This document shows positions 29,883 to 37,126 of a DNA stretch of 64,000 nucleotides, piece after piece (positions within the stretch are counted from its first letter, which is position 1; each line of letters starts with the position of its first letter). The stretch lies in the NCBI RefSeq assembly GCF_030409555.1, contig NZ_JAUFPU010000018.1, positions 907,143 to 971,142 on the forward strand, given 5' to 3'. The notes under the pieces were generated by a model that was given only the letters and a program-made list of their open reading frames with translations, was not told the DNA's origin and did no database searches. The translations under genes were made by a program, and so were the position numbers. The stretch comes from Chitinimonas viridis. Lineage in GTDB: Bacteria > Pseudomonadota > Gammaproteobacteria > Burkholderiales > Chitinimonadaceae.

Positions 29883-30294
29883 CACCTCTCCCCCTGCGGG
29901 AGAGGGGTTGGGGAGAGGGGGCCGGTGGCACAGCAAGCAATGTATCCACCTCACCCACCCCCAAACCAACCAGAACACAGCAGCAAGCACAAAATCATTC
30001 AGCAGCCCCTCTCCCCTCGCGGGAGAGGGGTTGGGGAGAGGGGGCCGGTGGCACCGCAAGCAATGTATCCACCCCACCCGCCCCCAAACCAACCAGAACG
30101 CAGCAGCAAGCACTAAATCATTCAGCAGCCCCTCTCCCCTCACGAGAGAGGGGTTGGGGAGAGGGGGCCGGTGGCACAGCAAGCAATGTATCCACCTCAC
30201 CCACCCCCAAACCAACCGGAACACAGCAGCAAGCACTAAATCATTCAGCAGCCCCTCTCCCCTCACGAGAGAGGGGTTGGGGAGAGGGGGCAGC
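29883..30294. repeat. 123-bp tandem array of hairpin units
   Basis: Four copies of the hairpin CCTCTCCC...GGGAGAGG, each followed by GGTTGGGGAGAGGGGGC, start at 29883, 30006, 30129 and 30252, spaced exactly 123 bases. The three spacers are nearly identical (GGTGGCACAGCAAGCAATGT onwards). In the last two copies the stem has decayed to CTCTC/GAGAG. Because 123 is a multiple of three, a long open frame passes through the array into the next gene, but it is low-complexity and probably not translated as such. The purine-rich end of the last unit supplies the ribosome binding site of the DUF559 gene. Confidence 0.93.
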
Positions 30295-30678
30295 ATGGAA
30301 CAGCGGCAGTTCGCCAAAGCCCTGCGGCAGAACATGACCGATGCCGAGCGGCTGTTGTGGCGGCATTTACGTGCGCATCGCCTTGATGGCGAGAAATTCC
30401 GCCGGCAGCAGCCTTTGGGCCCCTACATCGTGGACTTCGTCCATTTCGGCGCGCGGTTGATCGTGGAGGCCGATGGCGGCCAGCATGGCGGCGCGGTGGA
30501 TGAGGTCAGGGATGCCTGGCTGCGACGGCAGGGCTTTCGGGTCTTGCGGTTCTGGAACAAAGAGATATTGCAGCAGACCGATGCAGTCCTGACGGCTATC
30601 TGGGCGGCGACCGGTTCTGCCCTCACCCGCACGCTGGCCGCCGGGGCGGATTATTCAATACAGGAAGACGAGACATGA
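30295..30678 (+). CDS. DUF559 protein, Vsr/PD-(D/E)XK endonuclease-like
   Basis: A 127-residue protein starting MEQRQFAKALRQNMTDAERL. It contains the family motifs LWRHLRAHRLDGEKFRRQQP, GPYIVDFVHFGARLIVEADG and GGQH, with the probable nuclease core D...E.DGGQH. DUF559 is related to very-short-patch-repair endonucleases; its biological role is not established. GAGAGGGGGCAGC, derived from the preceding repeat, serves as the ribosome binding site. Its stop overlaps the prpF start (ATGA), so it is inserted within the methylcitrate operon and coupled to prpF. Confidence 0.85.
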   Translation: MEQRQFAKALRQNMTDAERLLWRHLRAHRLDGEKFRRQQPLGPYIVDFVHFGARLIVEADGGQHGGAVDEVRDAWLRRQGFRVLRFWNKEILQQTDAVLTAIWAATGSALTRTLAAGADYSIQEDET

Positions 30679-31859
30679 GCAAGCACGCGCCGCAGATCAA
30701 GATTCCCGCCAGCTATATGCGTGGCGGCACCAGCAAGGGTGTGTTCTTTCGCCTGCAGGATCTGCCCGATGCGGCCCAGGTGGCGGGTGCCGCCCGTGAT
30801 GCCCTGCTGTTGCGGGTGATAGGCAGCCCGGACCCCTATGGCAAGCAGATCGATGGCATGGGTGGGGCGACCTCCAGTACCAGCAAGGCGGTGATCGTCA
30901 GCAAGAGCAGCCGGCCGGATCATGATGTGGATTATCTGTTCGGTCAGGTGGCCATCGACAAGGCTTTTGTCGATTGGAGCGGCAACTGCGGCAACCTGTC
31001 TGCGGCGGTGGGGCCGTTTGCCATCAGCAATGGCTTCATCGATGCGGCGCGTGTTCCGCAGGATGGCATGGCTACCGTGCGTATCTGGCAGGCCAATATT
31101 GGCAAGACCATCGTGGCCCAGGTGCCGGTCAGCAACGGCATGGTGCAGGAGACGGGCGATTTCGAGCTGGACGGCGTGACCTTTGCCGCGGCGGAAATCC
31201 AGCTGGACTTCCTGGACCCGGCTGCGGACGAGGACGGCGGGGGGGGCGCCATGTTCCCTACTGGCAACCTGGTGGATGAGCTGGAAGTACCGGGCCTAGG
31301 CAGGCTCAAGGCCACGCTGATCAATGCCGGTATCCCGACCATATTCGTGGACGCAGCGGCCATCGGTTATACCGGCACCGAACTGCAGGACGCCATCAAT
31401 GGCGATGCCAAGGCCCTGGCCATGTTTGAGACATTGCGGGCCCATGGTGCGCTGCGCATGGGCTTGATTCAGCACCTGGACGAAGCGGCCAACCGTCAGC
31501 ACACGCCCAAGGTGGCCTTTGTGGCCAAGCCGGCCGACTATGTGGCGTCCAGCGGCAAGGTCGTGGCGGCGGCCGATATCGATCTGCTGGTGCGGGCGCT
31601 GTCCATGGGCAAGCTGCACCACGCCATGATGGGTACGGCGGCGGTGGCGATAGGTACGGCGGCGGCCATACCCGGCACCCTGGTCAATCTGGCGGCGGGT
31701 GGTGGTGCTCGTACGGCAGTCCGCTTCGGCCACCCCTCCGGCACCTTGCGGGTTGGGGCGGAGGCTCGCCAGCAGGATGGCGATTGGGTGGTGAGCAAGG
31801 CCATCATGAGCCGTAGCGCCCGGGTGCTGATGGAGGGCTGGGTGCGGGTGCCCGGCTAG
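30675..31859 (+). CDS. prpF: 2-methylaconitate cis-trans isomerase
   Basis: The 394-residue PrpF isomerase begins MSKHAPQIKIPASYMRGGTS, with the active-site region RGGTSKGVFF, DGMGGATSSTSK and NCGNLSAAVGPFAI, and ends near GHPSGTLRVGA. It converts trans-2-methylaconitate from AcnD to the cis form. Its ATG overlaps the DUF559 stop, so its translation depends on that inserted gene or on its own GGAAGACGAGAC site. Confidence 0.95.
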   Translation: MSKHAPQIKIPASYMRGGTSKGVFFRLQDLPDAAQVAGAARDALLLRVIGSPDPYGKQIDGMGGATSSTSKAVIVSKSSRPDHDVDYLFGQVAIDKAFVDWSGNCGNLSAAVGPFAISNGFIDAARVPQDGMATVRIWQANIGKTIVAQVPVSNGMVQETGDFELDGVTFAAAEIQLDFLDPAADEDGGGGAMFPTGNLVDELEVPGLGRLKATLINAGIPTIFVDAAAIGYTGTELQDAINGDAKALAMFETLRAHGALRMGLIQHLDEAANRQHTPKVAFVAKPADYVASSGKVVAAADIDLLVRALSMGKLHHAMMGTAAVAIGTAAAIPGTLVNLAAGGGARTAVRFGHPSGTLRVGAEARQQDGDWVVSKAIMSRSARVLMEGWVRVPG

Positions 31860-31870
31860 ACCGGCCTGGG

Positions 31871-31886
31871 CGTTCCACGTGAAACG
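31871..31886. promoter_or_regulatory. parS-like ParB-binding site 3 (best match)
   Basis: GTTCCACGTGAAAC (31872-31885) matches the pattern GTTNCACGTGAAAC at all 14 positions. It lies in the 158-base gap between prpF and the retron ARM-protein gene. Confidence 0.72.
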
Positions 31887-32017
31887 CCCCGCTCCCCACC
31901 CTGGCTGGCAAGTGGAAAAGCACCCATGCCAGCGCCATAGGCAAGCCCCTGCCCGATCCCTATAATCGTCCGCCACGATGGCTACGACCATCTCTGGCGA
32001 ATACGGGAGGGGGCAGT

Positions 32018-35000
32018 TTGACTACGCACAATATGGCCACGGGCGCGATTGCGCTTTTCCGGCCCGGGGCCGAACCCTTGCAGCTGACGCTGGCGCTGTC
32101 GCCGGCGGATGACGGCGGCTATTGGGTGGTATTGAGCCAAGGTGCGCCGGGCGAAGCCTTGGTGGCGCTGCACAAGAACAACGCCCCCTTGCCCCTGGCG
32201 GCCGCTCAGGCCCTGCTGGCGCGCACCGTGGCGGCCAAGCTCGATGATGGTTTTGTGGGCCTGGAGAGCGCGGTGCCGGCGGTGGATGCCTCGGCGTTGG
32301 GTGTGACGGCGGCGCAGCAGGCAGGTTTGCTGGCCCGGCTGGAGCACGGCCAGTGGCGTTTGCTGGCGGCCCGGCAGCGCTCGCGCCTGGTCTGGCGGGT
32401 GGGCGAGTTGCGGGTGGCGGCTGCCGTGCCCCGCCTGGTCGAGTTGCTGGCCACTGGCGATGCCATGCTGGATTACTGCTTGGCCTGGGCCATAGGCCGC
32501 TGCGGCGATGCCGGGGCGAAGGAGGCCATGGCGGGTTTGTCGCGGCGTGGTGGTAGCGAGATGGTCAAGCGCATGGCGCTGCTGGCCTGGCTGCAACTGG
32601 CGTCGGCGGACGAGCGCGCAGCCCATGCTGTGCGGCTGGTGGGTGACTGGCCCCTGCCCCTGCGCGAGGCCTGGCAGGCGGGCGAGCCGGCGCAGTTGGC
32701 GCGAGTGCTGGCCGATGCCGATACATGGCAGCGGCATAAGCGTGCCGAGTGGCTGGAACAGCTGGATCAGGTTGCGCTGGCCCAGCCGCTGGCGCGGCAG
32801 TTGCTGCTGGATGAGTTGGCGCAGCTACCGTTTGCGGCCGGCAGCTTCCGTACCGCCAGGCGCTTGTACAAGGCGGCGGAGTTCCGCGGCGATGCGACGG
32901 TGTGGGCCTTGCTGCAGCGGCGCTTCGAGCAGACTGGCGCCGCTTTCCATCATGCTTACGAAGGCCAGGGCAGGTATCTGGATGGCCGCTGGGTACGCAT
33001 CAGCGACGAGCTGGTCCGCCAGGACAGTCGCCTGGCCTACTCGCAACGTACCCGCCGCTACCTGGTGCAGCGCGGTTGGCGCACGTTGCGCCGCTTGGGC
33101 GGTGCAGGCAGCGCGGAGTTTCCACCGCTGGCCTTTGCGGCCCTGCTGCAGTATGACGATGCGGCGGCCAAGCCCGATATGGAAGTCAGCCGTAGCGTAT
33201 GGGATGGCCGCCGCTACCAGACCCGGCGCGAATACCATTACCGCCACCACGATGCTACCCTGTTCAACCGCCTGTTGTTCCGCCCTGGTGGGCTGGTGCG
33301 CAGCAACCGTCATGCCAGCAGTTGGGCTGCCGATCAGGCTCTGCCGGTCACGCTAGGGGCACGGCTGGAGCCCCTGGCCGAGCGCTGGGATCAGCGGCCC
33401 GATCTGCTGCTGAGGCTGGCGCTGGAATCCCGCGCCGAGCAGGTGCAGTGCTTTGCCGCCCGTGCCCTGGCTGGGCAGCCGGCCTATTGCGCTGGCATCA
33501 GCGATACCTTGTGGCGCCGCCTGCTCAACAGCCCATATACCGCTACCGCCCAGTTTGCCTACGATTACCTGTTCCAGCGCATTGCCGCCGAGCCCGGCCG
33601 CGAGCGGCGCGAGGCCTGGCTGGCGCTGCTGGTGGGCAGCCGCCACCCAGCCATCTGCGATGCGGCCCTGGCCTTGCTGGAGGCAGACCCGGCCGGCCAT
33701 GCCAGCAGCCCCACACTGGTCACGGCGGTGCTGCTGGCTCGCACTGCCAGGGTACGCAAGCTGAGCCGCCTGCTATGCCAGGCCGCCCTGGCCATGCCAG
33801 GGGTGGCCGAGGCCACGGTGCAAAGGCTGCTCGATTGGCTGGATGATGCCGACCCGGCCACCGAAGCGCTGGAACCTATCTGCGACAACCTGGCCTGGCT
33901 GGTGAGCAATACCTTCCGCCCGGCGGCCGGCAAGGTGGACCATGGCCGCCTGCAAGGGCTGCTGCAGCATGCCGCCGTGCCGGTGGTCTGCCTGGCCATG
34001 GATTGGCTGATCGCCCACGAGCAACCCGTCAGCAGCCTGCCGCCGGCCAGTTACCGCCCCTTGCTACAGAGCGAGGACGAGCGGGTGCTGGCCGCTGCCA
34101 TCCGCTTGCTGGGCGCCCTGCCCGAGCCGGTGTTGCTGACCCAGGCCGAGTTGATTGCCCGCTTTGCCCTGTGCCCGGCGGCTACCGTGCGCCACGCCGT
34201 GCAGCCGCTGATGCTGCGTTTGGCCGGGCTGGATGCGGCCTTCCTGGCGGGCCTGATGCCCAACCTGCTGGACGTGGTGTTCCGGGCCGAGACCATAGCG
34301 GGCCTGCAGGACGAGGTGCTGGCCCTGTTGACCGGGCCGCTGGCCCAGGCCAGCCGTGAGCAGCCGCATGACACCACCCAGCGCCTGCTGGAAGCCCGCA
34401 GCCGTGCGGCCCAGCGCCTGGGTAGCTGGTTGCTGGACGGTTATAGCGACGCCGAGCTGCCGCTGAGCCTGTGGGTCAGGCTGACCCGCCACGAGACCCT
34501 GGCCGTGCGGCAACGGGCGCTGGCGATGGTGGCGGCCAATTTTGCTGCGCTGGGCGTGGACGGCCTGCTGCCAGCCCTGGCCAACCGCTGGGATGACGCC
34601 CGTGGCGCCTTGATTGCCTGCCTGCAGGCGCGGGTGGCGGCGGCAGACTGGCAGATGGCGCAGCTGATTCAGCTGTGCGACCACGAGCATGCCGATGTGC
34701 AGGCCCTGGGCTGTGCTCTGCTGGGCGGCCGGCTGGCCCAGGGTAGCGATACCGAGGCCCTGATGGCGCTGGCCCAGCACCCTTCGCTCAAGGTGCAGCG
34801 TTTTGTGGCCGACTATCTGCAGCATGCGGTGGCTGACGACGTGGCATCCCTGGTGCGGCTGCGGCCTTACTTCCTGACCGTGCTGGCCCAGGTGAACCGT
34901 GGCCGTGCGGCCAAGACTGCGGTGCTGGATTTCCTGCGCCAGCGGGCGGCCGCATCCGAGCCCGCCGCGCGCGAGGTGGCCACGCTGTTCGAGCACCTGG

Positions 35001-35125
35001 CCGTGACGGTAGCCCTGACCGACCGGGCGCAGTACATCGCCGGTCTTTACGATATACGCCGGCGTTATCCCGCCATTGCAACGGGTCTGGCCGTGCATGC
35101 GGCGGCTGTGCGAGAGGTGGCTTGA
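32018..35125 (+). CDS. ARM/HEAT-repeat protein of the retron system
   Basis: This encodes 1035 residues rich in Leu, Ala and Arg, with repeated helical hairpins such as VPRLVELLATGDAMLDYCLA and MAGLSRRGGSEMVKRMALLA, characteristic of alpha-solenoid HEAT/ARM proteins. No catalytic motif was recognised. The frame begins with TTG at 32018, which has a strong GGGAGGGGGCAG five to ten bases upstream; an ATG at 32033 lacks one. Its stop overlaps the next gene's start (TGATG). ARM-like proteins of this kind are paired with SWIM proteins and a reverse transcriptase in one retron class, so it is probably part of the effector module. Confidence 0.78.
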   Translation: MTTHNMATGAIALFRPGAEPLQLTLALSPADDGGYWVVLSQGAPGEALVALHKNNAPLPLAAAQALLARTVAAKLDDGFVGLESAVPAVDASALGVTAAQQAGLLARLEHGQWRLLAARQRSRLVWRVGELRVAAAVPRLVELLATGDAMLDYCLAWAIGRCGDAGAKEAMAGLSRRGGSEMVKRMALLAWLQLASADERAAHAVRLVGDWPLPLREAWQAGEPAQLARVLADADTWQRHKRAEWLEQLDQVALAQPLARQLLLDELAQLPFAAGSFRTARRLYKAAEFRGDATVWALLQRRFEQTGAAFHHAYEGQGRYLDGRWVRISDELVRQDSRLAYSQRTRRYLVQRGWRTLRRLGGAGSAEFPPLAFAALLQYDDAAAKPDMEVSRSVWDGRRYQTRREYHYRHHDATLFNRLLFRPGGLVRSNRHASSWAADQALPVTLGARLEPLAERWDQRPDLLLRLALESRAEQVQCFAARALAGQPAYCAGISDTLWRRLLNSPYTATAQFAYDYLFQRIAAEPGRERREAWLALLVGSRHPAICDAALALLEADPAGHASSPTLVTAVLLARTARVRKLSRLLCQAALAMPGVAEATVQRLLDWLDDADPATEALEPICDNLAWLVSNTFRPAAGKVDHGRLQGLLQHAAVPVVCLAMDWLIAHEQPVSSLPPASYRPLLQSEDERVLAAAIRLLGALPEPVLLTQAELIARFALCPAATVRHAVQPLMLRLAGLDAAFLAGLMPNLLDVVFRAETIAGLQDEVLALLTGPLAQASREQPHDTTQRLLEARSRAAQRLGSWLLDGYSDAELPLSLWVRLTRHETLAVRQRALAMVAANFAALGVDGLLPALANRWDDARGALIACLQARVAAADWQMAQLIQLCDHEHADVQALGCALLGGRLAQGSDTEALMALAQHPSLKVQRFVADYLQHAVADDVASLVRLRPYFLTVLAQVNRGRAAKTAVLDFLRQRAAASEPAAREVATLFEHLAVTVALTDRAQYIAGLYDIRRRYPAIATGLAVHAAAVREVA

Positions 35126-36780
35126 TGGAGTTTCAGTACCGTTATTACGGCGAGAGCCGGGTCAGCAACGATGCCAGCAGCACCGGTATCAGCTTTGCGC
35201 CCGACACCCTGCGCAAGCCCGTGCATTTCGTGGCCGACATCAATCGCCATCTGCCCTTCCGCGAGGCGATCTCGGCTTTGCATGACGTAGTGGTGTCGGA
35301 TCTGCGTACCCGCCAGCGCGATCACAGCGAATACCAGGCCTGGCTGCAGTCGCAGGAAGGCGCCCTGCTGGCCGAGTTCATGGAACGGGCCGGCGAACTG
35401 CAGGGCCAGGCCAAGGCGGTGCAGGCCCAGCTGGGCGAGGTGCAGCGGCGCAAGCAGGCCATGCTGGCCCCTTTCTGGAAGGCCAGGCAGCGCTACTTCG
35501 ACCATATCTACGCCAGCGATCGCAGCCTGTGGATCATGCTGGATCCGGTAATCACCGTGCATCCGGACCGGGTGTTCTTCGAGTGCTTTAGCCGCGATGA
35601 ATCGACCTATGCCAGCGTCAGTTGCAGCCATGAGGCGTTTGATCACCGTGGCGAGTTTGCCTGCGGCACCACCAATATCGATTACTCGGCCGCGCTGTAT
35701 GACGAGTTCCAGAAGATACGCGACTACAAGACCACGCGGCTGGCGGTGGCGGCCGAGGGCTTTACCGTCCAGACCGGCGACGACCCTGGGTTTGTGGAAC
35801 ACAAGATAGACGTGCCCGATAGCTGGGTGCGCGGCTTCCTGCAGGTCAGCGCGGCCATGGCCCAGCCGGGCCACAGGCTCCATCTGCACCCCATGGATCT
35901 GCACAACTTCTGTCTGCTGCTACGGCGTCGCAAGGAGAAGGCCGGGCCGCGCGCCATCCGCTTCGAGCTGGAGCCGGGTAAGCCGGTGCGGGCCGTGTTC
36001 GAGCCCTGGGGCGTGGAAGTGGTATGCCCGCGTTCCAGCCACACGGCCACCGAGCCGCAGACCATACGGGTTTGGGGCCGCCGCCGCTTGCTGACGCTGG
36101 AGCGCTTCATTGCGCTGGCGCAGACGGTGGAAGTCCATCTGCTGGGCACCGGCCTGCCCAGCTTCTGGGTGGTGGAAGGCTCGGGCCTGCGCTTTACCCT
36201 GGGGCTGTCGGGCTGGACCGCCAATGACTGGTCGGGCGCCGGCCAGTTCGACCTGCTGGGCCCTCGCAAGCATGCCGATGCGCTGACCCGCGAGAAGGTC
36301 TACCAGACCCTGGCCCAGCACTGGAAGCTGACGCCCACCGAGCTGGGTGCCGCCGCCGGGCTGGACCCACAGGTGGCGGAATCCTGCCTGCTGCTGTTTG
36401 CCGAGGCTGGGCGGGTGGTCTACGACCTGGGCGATCGTGCCTACCGGCTGCGCGAGCTGTCGCGCGAGCCGCTGCCGCTGGATCAGCTGCGCTACGGCAA
36501 CGAGCGGGAGGAGCGTGCGGCCGGCATGGTGGCCGCCGGCCAAGTGGGCAAGCTGGCGATACAGGCCCAGGCGGCCGGTCGGGTGATAGAGGCCCTGGTA
36601 GACGACGCTGGCCGCAAGCGGCCGGTCAGGCTGGTGCTGGATGGCGATGAGCGGCTGGTGGAGGCCAGCTGCCAATGCGATTACTTTGTCCGCAACCGGC
36701 TCAACAAAGGCCCCTGCGAGCACATGCTGGCCGCGCGACTGGCGGCTGGCCGCCAGCGTGCAGGCCAGGCGACGCAATAG
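35125..36780 (+). CDS. SWIM zinc-finger protein (WHSWIM-type) of the retron system
   Basis: The protein has 551 residues. A SWIM zinc finger is near the C-terminus, CQCDYFVRNRLNKGPCEHML (CxC...CxH), preceded by a winged-helix-like stretch around LTREKVYQTLAQHWKLTPTE. The N-terminal half has no clear family but contains a coiled-coil-like segment (LLAEFMERAGELQGQAKAVQ). The ATG at 35125 overlaps the upstream stop and has GAGAGGTGG before it. It is transcribed with the ARM gene and precedes the retron RNA; SWIM domains bind nucleic acid or proteins, so a sensing or effector role is likely. Confidence 0.78.
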   Translation: MEFQYRYYGESRVSNDASSTGISFAPDTLRKPVHFVADINRHLPFREAISALHDVVVSDLRTRQRDHSEYQAWLQSQEGALLAEFMERAGELQGQAKAVQAQLGEVQRRKQAMLAPFWKARQRYFDHIYASDRSLWIMLDPVITVHPDRVFFECFSRDESTYASVSCSHEAFDHRGEFACGTTNIDYSAALYDEFQKIRDYKTTRLAVAAEGFTVQTGDDPGFVEHKIDVPDSWVRGFLQVSAAMAQPGHRLHLHPMDLHNFCLLLRRRKEKAGPRAIRFELEPGKPVRAVFEPWGVEVVCPRSSHTATEPQTIRVWGRRRLLTLERFIALAQTVEVHLLGTGLPSFWVVEGSGLRFTLGLSGWTANDWSGAGQFDLLGPRKHADALTREKVYQTLAQHWKLTPTELGAAAGLDPQVAESCLLLFAEAGRVVYDLGDRAYRLRELSREPLPLDQLRYGNEREERAAGMVAAGQVGKLAIQAQAAGRVIEALVDDAGRKRPVRLVLDGDERLVEASCQCDYFVRNRLNKGPCEHMLAARLAAGRQRAGQATQ

Positions 36781-36792
36781 CGATACCGGATA

Positions 36793-36811
36793 CCGGCCCA
36801 TGCTGGGCCGG
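36793..36811 (+). terminator. Hairpin after the SWIM gene
   Basis: CCGGCCCA TGC TGGGCCGG is a perfect 8-bp stem with a three-base loop, 12 bases past the stop. There is no U-tract, so it is a partial terminator or an RNA-stabilising end at best. Confidence 0.45.
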
Positions 36812-36835
36812 CTTGGAATGAACCCAGTCTTTACC

Positions 36836-36865
36836 TTGAGGAGAAAACGCCGGGTCTGATAGACT
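36836..36865 (+). promoter_or_regulatory. Predicted promoter of the retron RNA
   Basis: TTGAGG (-35, 36836-36841) and an extended -10, TGATAGACT (TAGACT at 36860-36865), are separated by 18 bases. The predicted start, near 36872, falls exactly on the a1 segment of the retron RNA. Confidence 0.6.
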
Positions 36866-36871
36866 CGGGCT

Positions 36872-37091
36872 CGCGTATGGCGGGGTGGCTCTTGCAACCC
36901 GGACGGTGGATCGCCGTCCTTGTACCTAGCTGCCCCACGCGTCACTGGCCTGCTCTTCACTGGGCCGTAACACACCCCTAGCGCCATGACGGTGCGGCTT
37001 GTGCCAAGCCCGATGGCGCTAGGGGTGCGTTACGGCTTCGAGTGGAACAGTCCAGTCTACAAGGCTCTTCGATGAGAACCCCGCCATCGCG
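36872..37091 (+). ncRNA. Retron msr-msd non-coding RNA
   Basis: The parts appear in the expected order. a1 (CGCG, one bulged base, ATGGCGGGGT at 36872-36886) is complementary to a2 (ACCCCGCCAT then CGCG at 37078-37091). After a1 come candidate branch guanosines (GTGGCTC) and an msr stem-loop GGACGG TGGATCG CCGTCC (36901-36919). The msd is a long hairpin: 36964-36987 pairs with 37013-37036 over 24 positions with one mismatch, capped by an inner GGCTT/AAGCC stem. a2 ends 35 bases before the reverse transcriptase start, so RNA and gene are probably co-transcribed. Exact RNA ends and the branch base are inferred. Confidence 0.82.
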
Positions 37092-37126
37092 TTCCCCCTC
37101 TGTCCTGCCCGGCGTAGCGCCACCTT

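Noticed and set aside
29883-30294. Possible CRISPR array
   Set aside because: The period is 123 bases, the spacers are nearly identical to each other, and there are no cas genes; this is a tandem repeat.
29908-30294. N-terminal extension of the DUF559 protein through the repeats
   Set aside because: The extra 129 residues are three 41-residue low-complexity repeats from palindromic DNA; the ATG at 30295 has its own strong ribosome binding site and matches the family start.
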